Origin: Myxococcales bacterium
Lineage (GTDB): Bacteria; Myxococcota; Bradymonadia; UBA7976; UBA1532
Length of the DNA stretch: 64,000 nucleotides
Direction of reading: 5' to 3'
Assembly (NCBI GenBank): GCA_020633515.1
Contig: JACKDM010000011.1
Coordinates: forward strand, 1-64,000
The position numbers and the translations under genes were made by a program. Below the pieces are notes generated by a model. It did no database searches, was not told the DNA's origin, and saw nothing but the letters and a program-made list of their open reading frames with translations. Shown here one piece after another: positions 1 to 8,575 of this stretch (positions are counted from its first letter, which is position 1; each line of letters begins with the position of its first letter).

Positions 1-1755
1 GCCACAGTCGATGGGCGACGCGCCGAGTCCGCCGCAGCCCGGACAGGCCGGATCGGAGGCGCTGCTGCCATCGCCGCCGCGGGCTCCGCCGCGTGGGGCA
101 TTCTGACCGGCTGCGCCCGCCTCGCCGGCCGCCGCCGGGCCGCCGATCAGCTCGGCGTGGATGATGCGCAGGTGCGACGCGACCCGCTCGGCGGCGACCG
201 CGGCGCTGTTGCCCTCGGCCCGCGCGGCTTCGTCGACCTGCACCCGCACGTCGCGGAGCGCGACGTCGCGGCCGAGATCGGCGTAGCGGAGCACGATCCC
301 GGGGCCGGTGATGGTGGTCGCCGCGGGCATGGGCGCGGCGGGTGGCTGCCATTCACCGGCGGCGCGGGTGAAGCCGCCGACGATCGAGACGCCGTCGGGC
401 ACGTCGAGGGTGGCGGCGAGGCGGTAGGTGCCGCGCGCGAGGAGCACGGTGACGGCCGAGAGGTCGCGGTCGCGGAAGGCGTCGATGGCCTGAGCGAGCG
501 TGCGGAGCGGGCGGGCGGGCGTGCCGTCGCCGCCGGCGGGGGCGTCGGCGGCGACGTGCAGCACCTCGCCGACGTAGTCGCGCCCGTCGCAGTCCTGGTC
601 GACGCCGTCGTAGGGGATCTCGGCCGCGATCGGGCCGCACTCGCAGCCGTTGGCGGGCTCGCCGTCGCGGTCGATGAAGCTGGCGAGGCAGCCGTCGAGC
701 ACGCATTCAGCAGCCCGGCAGGAGAAGACGGAGCTGTCGGCGTGGGTGACGTCGGCGTAGCAGTCGTTGTCACAGGCGCCGCAGCGCTCGGGGGTGGTCA
801 GGTCGAAGTGTTCGTCGGCGCGGTTGTCGCAGTCGTCGTCGCGGCCGTTGCAGAGCTCGTCGCGCGGCTCGCACATCGCCATGCAGCCGGTGAGGCCTTC
901 GTCGGTGCGGCCGTCGCAGTCGTCGTCGATGCCATTGCACTGCTCGCGCTGGTTGTCGCAGCCCCCGCAGTCGTTGAGCGCCTCGTCGACCTCGCCGTCG
1001 CAGTCGTTGTCGACGCGCTCGGATGGGTCGGCGATGCAGATGCCTTCCTGCGGGGTGTGGAGCCCCTGACATTCACCGAAGGCTCCGTCCCGACAGACGC
1101 GTCGGCCGGGGAGGGCGCACTCGCCGATGTCGATGGGACCCTGACAGCTCTCTTCGAGGAGACCGCTCTCGGTGCCGGCCTCGTCGACGCGACCGTCGCA
1201 GTCTTCGTCGGTGCCATCGCAGCTCTCGGGGTCATCGGTGCCAGGGCCACGCTCGACGGCGCAGCGGCCGTCATCGCCGCGGAAGCCGATGGCTTCGCCC
1301 TCGCGGACGTTGACATCCAGACGTTGCAGCCGAGCCATGCAGCCATTGAAGTCGAGGCATCTCGACCGAGCGGTCAACCCGCTCTCGCGGCGGCAGGCGT
1401 CGGTGGCGGGGGTCGTGAAGAGGAAGAGCGCGATGTCGATCGGTGCGCCGGCCGTGAGGGTGAGCGCGCCGGAGGCGGTGAGGTCGATGCCATTGGCGTC
1501 ATAGGCGATGGGGAGGTGGGCGATGTCGCCCGAGTTCTCTCCGGCGCGCGCGATGACGAGGCAGGCGTTGGGCGGGGTGAGGGCCTGGATCTGGCGGAGG
1601 GGCTCGGCGAGGCAGAGGGTGTCGGTGGCGATGGTCTCTTCGAGGCATTCGGAGGCGGCGACGCGGAAGGTGACGGCGCCGGGTTCGTCGTCACAGGCGG
1701 TGAGGACCCCGAGCGTCGCGCAGAGTGCGAGCCATCGCAGTTGGAGCCGCCTCAT
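1..1755 (-). CDS. Lipoprotein with MopE-type metal-binding repeats (3' end beyond window)
   Basis: The reading frame starts with ATG at 1755, eight bases after a strong GGGAGGT ribosome site, and runs off the left edge (585 codons visible, no stop). A lipoprotein signal peptide ends in a lipobox (LTAC, Cys about 20). From about residue 160 there are five or more Cys/Asp motifs of the type CNGIDDDCDGRTDE. These match the MopE copper-binding/putative metal-binding repeat (PF11617) common in myxobacterial surface proteins. They are followed by a stretch resembling a DUF1565/right-handed beta-helix start (motif GTPARPLRTLAQAID). It is the last visible gene of the long minus-strand operon, 35 bases after the PEGA gene. 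Surface location and metal binding are inferred from the family; no enzymatic role is visible. Confidence 0.85.
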   Translation of the reverse strand, partial: MRRLQLRWLALCATLGVLTACDDEPGAVTFRVAASECLEETIATDTLCLAEPLRQIQALTPPNACLVIARAGENSGDIAHLPIAYDANGIDLTASGALTLTAGAPIDIALFLFTTPATDACRRESGLTARSRCLDFNGCMARLQRLDVNVREGEAIGFRGDDGRCAVERGPGTDDPESCDGTDEDCDGRVDEAGTESGLLEESCQGPIDIGECALPGRRVCRDGAFGECQGLHTPQEGICIADPSERVDNDCDGEVDEALNDCGGCDNQREQCNGIDDDCDGRTDEGLTGCMAMCEPRDELCNGRDDDCDNRADEHFDLTTPERCGACDNDCYADVTHADSSVFSCRAAECVLDGCLASFIDRDGEPANGCECGPIAAEIPYDGVDQDCDGRDYVGEVLHVAADAPAGGDGTPARPLRTLAQAIDAFRDRDLSAVTVLLARGTYRLAATLDVPDGVSIVGGFTRAAGEWQPPAAPMPAATTITGPGIVLRYADLGRDVALRDVRVQVDEAARAEGNSAAVAAERVASHLRIIHAELIGGPAAAGEAGAAGQNAPRGGARGGDGSSASDPACPGCGGLGASPIDCG

Positions 1756-1790
1756 GTCGCATCCACCTCCCGCAGCACCCGCGCCCGGCC

Positions 1791-2936
1791 TCACTCGACC
1801 CGAAACAGCGTCGGCGCGAAGCGGTCGGGCGTCGGCAGCGCGTCGGCCGGATCGAGCGCCTCGTCGAAGCGCGCCTTCCAATACTCTGTCAGTATCGGGC
1901 GGTGCGCGTCCACATCGTCGCCGAAGGCCCCGTCGAAGCGCTCGAGGCCGAAGTCGCCGAAGCTGTAGATGACGAGCGCGCTCTTGCCGTCACCGCTCGG
2001 GTGCACGTAGCCGGCGATGAGCTCGTCGACGCCGAAGAGCTCGGCCATCTGGAACATGAGGTCGTTGATGTAGCCGTCGCTGTAGGCGTCGTCGCCGCGG
2101 TAGATGAGATCGGCGAGCGGGCTGAACTCTTCGTCGCGGTTGCGGGCGTTCTTGAGCTGGGCGCGGACGGACTCGGTGCTGCCGTTGGCGATGTTGACGA
2201 GGTCGCCCCAGCGGGCGTGGCCGGCCTTGCGGACCTCGATGAGGTGGGGTCCGGCGGGGAGGAACGGGTTGACGTAGGGCAGGCTCTGGCCGATGACCCC
2301 CTCGGCGCGGCCGTCGACGTAGACGTGGGCGCCGTCGATGTTGGCGGTGACGCGGAGCTCGCCGGTGCCGGCGATGCGGGTCTCGCCGCACTTGTCGGCG
2401 AGCGGTTCGAACTGTTCGAGCGGCCCGGCGCTGCCGGCGAGGTTGCGGGTGAGCGCGACGTAGCCGCAGTAGCGCTCGATGGCCTTGTCGGTGTCTCCGG
2501 CGGCCTGACGGACGAGGTAGTAGTAGAAGAAGATGCCGCGGAGCAGCGCGGTGTCGGAGGCGTAGGGGATCGCCTTCTTGTAGAAGCGCTCGGCGCGGAA
2601 GAGCTGCTCTTCGGCTTCGTCGGGCTGTTCGTTTTCGAGCGCGCGCTGGGCGTCGTTGAAGTGGCGGCGGGCCTTCTCGATGTCGCTCTTGCTGAGGTGG
2701 CCGACGTCGTAGCGCGGCTCGATGGCATGCACGCGGGGGCGCTTGCCGTCTTGCTGGTGCGCGTAGTCGTACATGTTGCGCAGGTCGCGCTCGACGCGGA
2801 CGGCGAGGTTGGGATCGGCGCCGTCGCGGGCGAAGACGACGATGACGGCCTCGGGGGTGGCGCCGGGCTTCTTGGCGGCCGCGGGCGCGGCGAGCGCGAG
2901 CGCGAGCCCGGCGAGCGTGGCGAGGCGGAGCGACAT
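1791..2936 (-). CDS. Exported PEGA-domain protein
   Basis: A 381-residue protein. Residues 1-20 form a signal peptide (AAPAAAKK, likely signal peptidase I). The middle is helical, with TPR-like spacing (about residues 80-180). A PEGA domain follows at about 200-250 (motifs VYVDGRAEGVIG and AGPHLIEVRKAGH), the beta-sandwich fold common in myxobacterial envelope proteins. The ATG lies two bases after the stop of the upstream propeller gene, so the two are probably coupled. No catalytic motif is visible. A periplasmic or outer-membrane scaffold role is inferred from PEGA and from its place in the operon. Confidence 0.8.
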   Translation of the reverse strand: MSLRLATLAGLALALAAPAAAKKPGATPEAVIVVFARDGADPNLAVRVERDLRNMYDYAHQQDGKRPRVHAIEPRYDVGHLSKSDIEKARRHFNDAQRALENEQPDEAEEQLFRAERFYKKAIPYASDTALLRGIFFYYYLVRQAAGDTDKAIERYCGYVALTRNLAGSAGPLEQFEPLADKCGETRIAGTGELRVTANIDGAHVYVDGRAEGVIGQSLPYVNPFLPAGPHLIEVRKAGHARWGDLVNIANGSTESVRAQLKNARNRDEEFSPLADLIYRGDDAYSDGYINDLMFQMAELFGVDELIAGYVHPSGDGKSALVIYSFGDFGLERFDGAFGDDVDAHRPILTEYWKARFDEALDPADALPTPDRFAPTLFRVE

Positions 2937-2938
2937 GG

Positions 2939-4078
2939 TCACGGCGCCGGTGCTTGGAGGTCGGCGGCGGTGAAGGGCATCACGTAGAGGCGCTCCCAGG
3001 TCTTGTTGGTGGAGCCGCGCTGGCCGAGCGCCTTGAAGGCGAGCAGGAGCTGCTCGCCGTTGGCGAAGATCGCGAGGTCGCCGTTGAGCTGGGTGCCGGT
3101 GTCGAGCTCGCCCTTGGCCGAGCCGTCGGTGCGGACCCACATGACCGGGTTGTCGCGCTTGAAGTCGCGCGCGACGTAGAGGAGCGTCTGGCCGTCGGGC
3201 GTCCACTGCGGGCCGAAGTGGTCGTCGACGACGACGTCGCTCGCGAGCTTGGCGGCGTTCTGGCCGTTGATGTCGATGACCCAGAGGTCGAAGATCTTGT
3301 CGTTCTGCTGGCCCTTGTTCGAGTAGAACGCGACGCGGCGGGCGTCGGGCGACCAGCTCGGGCGGATCTCGTCGCCGGTCCAGTCGGTGATCATCTGGGT
3401 GGTGTCGGCGGCGCGGGTGACGTCGATGACGAGGCCGATGTCCTGGCCCTTGTTGCCGCTGAGCGAGCGGGTGAAGAGCAGGTAGTTCTTCTTGGGCGCC
3501 CAGCGGGGGCGAAACTCCGTGGCGTCGGGCCAGCGGGTCGCCTGCAGGGGCTTCTCGGGGTCGCCTTGCAGGTCGATGACGTAGATGTCGCCCGAGTCCT
3601 TGCGCTGGGAGGCGTAGGCGATGTAGCGCCCGTCGGGCGACCAGTCGGGCTGGCCGTCGTTGCCGGGGTTGCTCGTCAGCCAGGTGCCGTCGATGAAGAG
3701 GTCGAAGTTCTTCTTGGCGCCGCGGCTGCTGAAGACATAGGGCTTGTTGGCGGCCTTCATGTCGGGCGCCCAGGCGAGCTCGACGACGGGCGGCTTCTTG
3801 CCGCCGAGCGCGGCGCTCGCGGCGCTGCGGCCGGTCGTGACCTCGGTCTCGCCGTCCTTGCGCATGTCGGCGGCGAAGGTGGCGATCCAGATCTCGCGGC
3901 TGTCGGCTTTGGGGTTGTAGACGTCGAAGGCGATCTGACGTCCATCGGGCGACCACCGCGGCGCCTGGCAGTGCGCGGCGGGGCGGTCGGCGATCTGGCG
4001 GGGCGAGCCGAGCTCGGCCGAGGCCAGGGCTGGCATGAGCAGAGCACCGGCGAGGACGAGAGAGGTTGCTTTGATCAT
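2939..4078 (-). CDS. TolB-like WD40/PD40 beta-propeller protein
   Basis: A 379-residue exported protein with signal peptide MIKATSLVLAGALL...ALASA. At least five propeller blades carry the PD40/TolB signature (variants WSPDGRQIAF, WSPDGRYIAYAS, WSPDARRVAFYSN, WTPDGQTLLYVAR). Such propellers bind partner proteins in the periplasm. It is TolB-like but lacks the Tol-Pal neighbours, so I do not call it TolB. ATG at 4078 is chosen because the signal peptide starts there. An in-frame ATG at 4123 overlaps the upstream stop (TAATG), which would add 15 residues and is the alternative start. It sits between the ABC-transporter ATPase/TPR genes and the PEGA gene. Confidence 0.8.
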   Translation of the reverse strand: MIKATSLVLAGALLMPALASAELGSPRQIADRPAAHCQAPRWSPDGRQIAFDVYNPKADSREIWIATFAADMRKDGETEVTTGRSAASAALGGKKPPVVELAWAPDMKAANKPYVFSSRGAKKNFDLFIDGTWLTSNPGNDGQPDWSPDGRYIAYASQRKDSGDIYVIDLQGDPEKPLQATRWPDATEFRPRWAPKKNYLLFTRSLSGNKGQDIGLVIDVTRAADTTQMITDWTGDEIRPSWSPDARRVAFYSNKGQQNDKIFDLWVIDINGQNAAKLASDVVVDDHFGPQWTPDGQTLLYVARDFKRDNPVMWVRTDGSAKGELDTGTQLNGDLAIFANGEQLLLAFKALGQRGSTNKTWERLYVMPFTAADLQAPAP

Positions 4079-4122
4079 CTCGGCACCGTGATGGGCTGGG
4101 GCATCGTGATGGGGTCGGTTCA

Positions 4123-4881
4123 TTATTCGATCTCCACCGTCAGGCGAGGGGCCGGCGCGTCGTCGTCGGAGGTCACGATGAGGAGGGCGACCCCGACACC
4201 GACCGCGGCGAGGGCGCCGCCGCCGATGTACCACCAGAGCGCGCCGTCATCGTCGTCCTCCTCCTTCTGGACTTGCAGGAAGATGCTCACCTTCTGGGGC
4301 TGCTCGCCCTGTACGATGGAGAAGGGCACGTTGTTCGCGGTGTACTCGCCATATGGCAGATATACCGTACGAGGTAGCTGGACATCGGTCGAGCGGAAGC
4401 GATCGCGGATGGCTTCGAAGCGCTGCTTCTTGTCCTTGTTGATGATCCCGGTCTTCGAGTCGAAGAAGATGCGGCCGCTGGTGTTGGTCTCGCCGACTTC
4501 GTCGGGCACGATCGTGACGGCGCCGAAGAGGGCGTGCATCTCGCGGTGGAGCTCGTCGGCGTCCTGGCGCTCGCGGTCGGTGGCGGCGCGGGCGACGGCG
4601 GCGTCGAGGGCCTCGAAGGCGGTCTCGAGGAGCAGGAGCTCGTAGGCGACGCGGGCGCGGTAGAGCGCGGTTTCGAAGTCCTTGTGGCCTTCGGGGGTCT
4701 TCGCGGCGGCGTCGAGGGTGCTCATCGCCTGCTTGAGGAGCTTGCGCTTGTAGTAGAGCTTGCCTTGCTCTCGGAGCTGCTCGAAGCCCTCGCCGGCGGC
4801 CTCGACCGGGGTGGGCGCGGCGGCGACGAGGGGGGCGGCGCCGAGCGCGAGCTTGAGGGCGAGGCGGGGGAGGCGGTTCAC
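4123..4881 (-). CDS. Exported TPR-like protein with C-terminal membrane segment
   Basis: A 252-residue protein starting at GTG 4881, which overlaps the stop of the upstream ATPase gene (GTGA). It has an N-terminal signal peptide (to about EAAGEG) and a helical TPR-like segment (about 30-110) with repeated Leu/Ala heptads. A beta-rich part follows, then a late transmembrane helix (WWYIGGGALAAVGVGVALLIV) preceded by an acidic run and followed by an acidic C-terminus. This N-signal plus C-terminal-helix layout is common in myxobacterial PEGA/TPR envelope proteins. No enzyme motif is visible. Tight coupling to the transporter genes suggests it works with the ABC system; this is inference. Confidence 0.75.
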   Translation of the reverse strand: MNRLPRLALKLALGAAPLVAAAPTPVEAAGEGFEQLREQGKLYYKRKLLKQAMSTLDAAAKTPEGHKDFETALYRARVAYELLLLETAFEALDAAVARAATDRERQDADELHREMHALFGAVTIVPDEVGETNTSGRIFFDSKTGIINKDKKQRFEAIRDRFRSTDVQLPRTVYLPYGEYTANNVPFSIVQGEQPQKVSIFLQVQKEEDDDDGALWWYIGGGALAAVGVGVALLIVTSDDDAPAPRLTVEIE

Positions 4882-5900
4882 GCGTCGTCCTCCTCGGGGG
4901 GCGCCGGGGTGAGCGCGCCGAAGCAGGCGACCCAATGGTCCTGGCCGACGGTGACGGGCGCGGGGCGCTCCTTGCGGCAGCGGCCGAGGATGCCGAGGCG
5001 CTCGGCGAGCGCGCAGTCGGTGGCGTAGACGCAGCCGCCGCGGGCTTCGGCTTCGTCGGGGCGGGAGACGCGGGGCGGGTCGCGGCGCTCGCGGGGCGGG
5101 CGGCGGCGGTCCTGCTCGAAGTCGGCGGCGCGCATGAGGCGGCCGGTGTAGGGGTGGTGGAACTCGGTCTCGCCGAGGAGCGCGGCGGGGACCTGCTCGA
5201 TGATGCGGCCCTTGAGCATCACGAGGACGCGGTCGGCGATGCGGCGCACGAGGCCGAGGTCGTGGCTGATGAGCAGGTAGGTGAGCCGCTCGCCCTTGAG
5301 CTGCTTGAGCAGGTCGATGATCTGGAGCTTGATGGCGGCGTCGAGGCCGCTGGTGGGCTCGTCGGCGACGATGAGGCGGGGCTTGGTCGCGAGGATGCGG
5401 GCGAGGCCGGCGCGGCGCTTCTCGCCGCCGGAGAGGCTCTGGGGGCGCTGGTCGGCGCGGGCGAGGAGGCCGACGCGGGTCAAGAGCTCGTCGGCGTGCT
5501 GGCTGCGCTCGGGCGCTGCGAGCTCGGGGCGGTGGAGCCGCAGCGACTCGTCGAGCATCTCGCGCACGCTCATCTTGGGGTGGAGGTTGGCGGTCTGGTT
5601 CTGAAAGACCATCTGGAAGGCGCGGCGGCGCTCGCGGAGCGCGCCGCGGTCGAGCGCGAAGAGGTCTTCGCCTTCGAAGAGGACGCGGCCTTCGTCGACG
5701 GTGGTGAGGCGGGTGACGACCTTGCCGAGCGTGGTCTTGCCCGAGCCGGACTCGCCGATGAGCGCGACGACCTCGCCGGGGTGGATCTCGAGGCTGACGT
5801 GGTCGAGCGCGATGGTGGTCTGGCCGCCGCGGAGCAGGCTGCGCGAGCGGAAGCGCTTGACGAGGTCGGTGGCGCTGAGGATGGGCCGGGGCTCGCTCAC
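4878..5900 (-). CDS. Peptide ABC transporter ATP-binding protein (DppF/OppF-like)
   Basis: A 340-residue ABC ATPase. Visible motifs are Walker A GESGSGKTT (about 50-58), a signature reading LSGGEKRRAGLARIL instead of the usual LSGGQRQR, and Walker B LIVADEPTSGLD with the downstream switch His (LLISHD). The C-terminal part has the Cys-rich oligopeptide-transporter tail (pattern GGCVYATDC...GRC...HWVAC). This assigns it to the DppF/OppF branch rather than to amino-acid or metal importers. GTG 5900 overlaps the stop of the DppD-like gene by four bases. It powers the permease pair encoded upstream. The Pro/Arg-rich insertion near residue 270-290 is unusual but leaves the motifs intact. Confidence 0.92.
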   Translation of the reverse strand: MSEPRPILSATDLVKRFRSRSLLRGGQTTIALDHVSLEIHPGEVVALIGESGSGKTTLGKVVTRLTTVDEGRVLFEGEDLFALDRGALRERRRAFQMVFQNQTANLHPKMSVREMLDESLRLHRPELAAPERSQHADELLTRVGLLARADQRPQSLSGGEKRRAGLARILATKPRLIVADEPTSGLDAAIKLQIIDLLKQLKGERLTYLLISHDLGLVRRIADRVLVMLKGRIIEQVPAALLGETEFHHPYTGRLMRAADFEQDRRRPPRERRDPPRVSRPDEAEARGGCVYATDCALAERLGILGRCRKERPAPVTVGQDHWVACFGALTPAPPEEDDA

Positions 5901-6790
5901 GCCGCCTCCCCGCCGGTGGGCAGCGAGGCCGCCGAGAGCAGCATCGCGGTGTAGGGCGCGCGCTCGCCGCGGCCGAGGCGGAGGTTGTCGGCCGTCTCGG
6001 TCTCGACGATGCGGCCGTCCTTCATCACGATGACCCGGTCGGCGAGGTAGAGCACCTCGCGGATGTCGTGCGAGATGTACATCATCGAGCGGCGCTCTTC
6101 TTCGAGGAGGCTGCGGAAGAGCTCGACGATCTCGGCGCGGACCGTGGTGTCGAGGCCGGTGGTGGGTTCGTCGGCGATGAGGAGGCGGGGGCGGCGGGCG
6201 AGCGCGACGGCGATCATGGCGCGCTGGCACATGCCGCCGGAGAGCTCGTGGGCGTAGGCGGCGTGGACCCGGGCGGGTTCGTTCATCTGGACGCGGTCGA
6301 GCCAGTCGATCGCCTTGGCGCGGCGGCCGGCGGCGTCGAGCTCGGGGTGGGTGAGCGCGATCGACTCCTCGACCTGGCGGCCGATGGTCATGAGCGGGTC
6401 GAGCGAGTGGCGGGGGTTCTGGAAGACCGCGGTCATCATGCGGCCCCACAGCGGCTTCATGCGCTGGTGCATCCGGCGCTGCCACTTGCGGTCGTTCTTG
6501 GTGACGCGGTCGCCCTTCTCGTGGAGCACGTCGGGGAGGTCGTGCAGGAGCCGGATCGGGGTGTCGCCGTCGTGGAGCGTGATCTCGCCGCTCATGACGC
6601 CGGGGCGGCCGTCGACGAGGCCGAGCACGGCCATGGTGGTCATCGTCTTGCCGCTGCCCGACTCGCCGAGGATGCCGAGGACCTCGCCGCGGTCGAGGCG
6701 GAAGCTGACCCGGTCGACGACGCGGCGGCGACCGGCGCGGGTGTCGAACTCGATGACGAGGTCCTGCACCTCGAGGAGCGGCGTGCTCAT
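5897..6790 (-). CDS. Peptide ABC transporter ATP-binding protein (DppD/OppD-like)
   Basis: A 297-residue ABC ATPase with Walker A GESGSGKTMTT (about 42-51), signature LSGGMCQRAMIAVAL, Walker B LLIADEPTTGLD and switch region MMYISHD. An insertion of about 40 residues between Walker A and the Q-loop (VFQNPRHSLDP) is typical of DppD/OppD. The C-terminus ends soon after the ABC domain and lacks the long Cys tail seen in the partner ATPase. ATG 6790 overlaps the permease stop (ATGA). With the partner it forms the heterodimeric motor of a Dpp/Opp importer. Confidence 0.92.
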   Translation of the reverse strand: MSTPLLEVQDLVIEFDTRAGRRRVVDRVSFRLDRGEVLGILGESGSGKTMTTMAVLGLVDGRPGVMSGEITLHDGDTPIRLLHDLPDVLHEKGDRVTKNDRKWQRRMHQRMKPLWGRMMTAVFQNPRHSLDPLMTIGRQVEESIALTHPELDAAGRRAKAIDWLDRVQMNEPARVHAAYAHELSGGMCQRAMIAVALARRPRLLIADEPTTGLDTTVRAEIVELFRSLLEEERRSMMYISHDIREVLYLADRVIVMKDGRIVETETADNLRLGRGERAPYTAMLLSAASLPTGGEAA

Positions 6791-7608
6791 CGCACCTCCG
6801 CTTCGTCGCGGCGGGCGAGCAGGTTGCCGAACGCCATGAACGCCGAGATGGTGAGCACGATCGCGATGGCGGGGAACAGCCACGGCCAGAAGCTCGCGCC
6901 GCCGAGCTGGCGAGTCTGCGCGACCATGTTGCCCCACGAGGGGGTGGGCTCCTGCACGCCGTAGTCGCCGAGGTAGCTGAGCGCGGTCTCGACGAAGAGC
7001 ACGTAGACGAAGACGTAGGTCGCCTGCCGGATCAGGACCGGTCGGCACTGCAACCAGAGGATGTGGTAGAGCAGGATCCGGGTCGGGCGGAAGCCGTGGG
7101 CGACGTGGGCGAGGATGTAGTCCTCGCTGCCGAGGGCCTCGACGCGGCGGCGGATGACGGTGGCGATCGCGGGGATGAAGAGCACCGCGGCGACGAGCGC
7201 GATGAGGTAGATCGCGGGGTTGAGGATGGTGCAGACGAGGATGATGAAGACGAGGCGGGGCAGGGTGTCGACGAGTTGGAGCCCGCCGAGGACGCCGGTG
7301 CGGAGCGGGCCGGTGCTGTAGCCGGCGACGGCGCCGGCGAGCGCGCCGAGCACGGTGGCGACGGCGGCGGCGAGCAGACCGGGCAGGAAGAACGCTTCGA
7401 CGCCCTTGAAGAGCCGCATCGCGACGTCGCGGCCCTGCGCGTCGGTGCCCATGAGGTGGGCGGCCGAGGGCGGCGCGAGCTGGTTGCCGAGGTCGACGGC
7501 GTCGGCGGGGTCGTAGGCGACGAAGGGCGAGACGACGCCGAGCAGGAGCACGACGGCGACGACGGCGCCGCTGAGGATGAGCCCGACGCGGAGCGACCTA
7601 TCCCCCAT
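6787..7608 (-). CDS. Peptide ABC transporter permease (DppC/OppC-like)
   Basis: A 273-residue inner-membrane protein with six hydrophobic segments. The N-terminal segment is followed by the DppC/OppC signature HLMGTDAQGRDVAMRLFKG. The cytoplasmic EAA-type loop, which contacts the ATPase, is visible as EALGSEDYILAHVAHGF. The start codon ATG 7608 lies 11 bases inside the preceding permease gene. It pairs with the DppB-like permease to form the channel. Substrate cannot be named from sequence alone; short peptides are the usual cargo of the family. Confidence 0.9.
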   Translation of the reverse strand: MGDRSLRVGLILSGAVVAVVLLLGVVSPFVAYDPADAVDLGNQLAPPSAAHLMGTDAQGRDVAMRLFKGVEAFFLPGLLAAAVATVLGALAGAVAGYSTGPLRTGVLGGLQLVDTLPRLVFIILVCTILNPAIYLIALVAAVLFIPAIATVIRRRVEALGSEDYILAHVAHGFRPTRILLYHILWLQCRPVLIRQATYVFVYVLFVETALSYLGDYGVQEPTPSWGNMVAQTRQLGGASFWPWLFPAIAIVLTISAFMAFGNLLARRDEAEVR

Positions 7609-8575
7609 GGGCGACCTCCCGCGGGTCGATGAGGGCGCGGACGAGATCGGCGACGAGGTTGGTCGCGATGATGGTCGCCGTGAAGAGCACCGAGAGGCCG
7701 ACGACGACGGGGAAGTCGCGCTCGCGCGAGGCTTCGAGGAGCAGGTAGCCGCCGCCGTCGAGGGTGAAGATGTACTCGACGATGACGACCCCGCCGAGAA
7801 CGATCGGGAGCCGGGCGGCGTAGCCGGAGACGAGCGGGACGAGCATGTTGCGGGCGATGTGGCCGAGCGTGGCGGCGCCCTTGGCGCGGATGGCGGTGAT
7901 GAACTGCGCGTGGCGCAGCCCCGAGAGCTCGGCGCGCACGGCGTTGAAGTAGTCCATGAAGAGCCCATCGCCGGCGACGAGCGCCAGACCGGCGAAGACG
8001 TAGGGCATCAGCGACTCGGTGTAGATCGGGATCGGGAACCACGAGGGTCTCTCGTAGACCGTCGGGTCGACGTAGGTGTGGATCGCCCAGTTGACGACCT
8101 GCGCGAAGACGACGGCGACGACGAACGAGGGCGCCGAGGTGACGACGTAGAGCGGGCCGGTGAGGAGCTGCTGGCGGCGGCTGGCGTCGCCGAGCAGGAT
8201 CGAGGCGCCGAGGGCGAGCACGAGGCACGACAGGAGCGCGAGCCCGGAGAGCAGCAGCGTCTTGGCGTAGGCGGGGAGCGCGACCTCCATCACCGGGGCG
8301 CCGGTCTCGATGACGAGCGACTCGCCGAAGTCACCGATGAGCGAGCGGGTGAGCCAGGCGAAGTAGCCGGTGACCGGGTCGCGGTCGAGGCCGAACTCGA
8401 CGGCGAGGCGCGCCTTGACGTCGGCGGGCGTGCCCATCGGGCTGATCGCGTCAATGGCGTCGCCGGGCGCAGACCGGATCGTGATGTAGATGACGAAGGT
8501 CGCCCCGACCAGCAGCAGCAGGCCGCCTGCCGCGCGCCGGAGGGCGGCGATCGCCAGGCGGGCCGGGCGGGTCAA
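7598..8575 (-). CDS. Peptide ABC transporter permease (DppB/OppB-like)
   Basis: A 325-residue membrane protein of the BPD_transp_1 family. It has an N-terminal helix (GGLLLLVGATFVIYITI), a long periplasmic segment with the DppB-typical PGDAID region, five further helices, and a cytoplasmic EAA loop (AIRAKGAATLGHIARNML). I place the start at TTG 8575, which gives a four-base overlap with the upstream stop (TTGA) and a GGGAG eight bases ahead, matching the coupling seen along this operon. GTG 8590 in the same frame is the alternative; its GAGGA directly abuts the codon. Confidence 0.88.
   Translation of the reverse strand: MTRPARLAIAALRRAAGGLLLLVGATFVIYITIRSAPGDAIDAISPMGTPADVKARLAVEFGLDRDPVTGYFAWLTRSLIGDFGESLVIETGAPVMEVALPAYAKTLLLSGLALLSCLVLALGASILLGDASRRQQLLTGPLYVVTSAPSFVVAVVFAQVVNWAIHTYVDPTVYERPSWFPIPIYTESLMPYVFAGLALVAGDGLFMDYFNAVRAELSGLRHAQFITAIRAKGAATLGHIARNMLVPLVSGYAARLPIVLGGVVIVEYIFTLDGGGYLLLEASRERDFPVVVGLSVLFTATIIATNLVADLVRALIDPREVAHGG

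Noticed and set aside
157..1968. A plus-strand open frame of about 600 codons over the MopE-type lipoprotein gene
   Set aside because: Its protein is low-complexity Ala/Val/Gly/Asp, whereas the minus frame has a signal peptide, lipobox and repeated Cys/Asp motifs.
2939..4078. Calling the propeller protein TolB
   Set aside because: No TolQ, TolR, TolA or Pal genes are nearby and the N-terminal TolB domain was not recognised.
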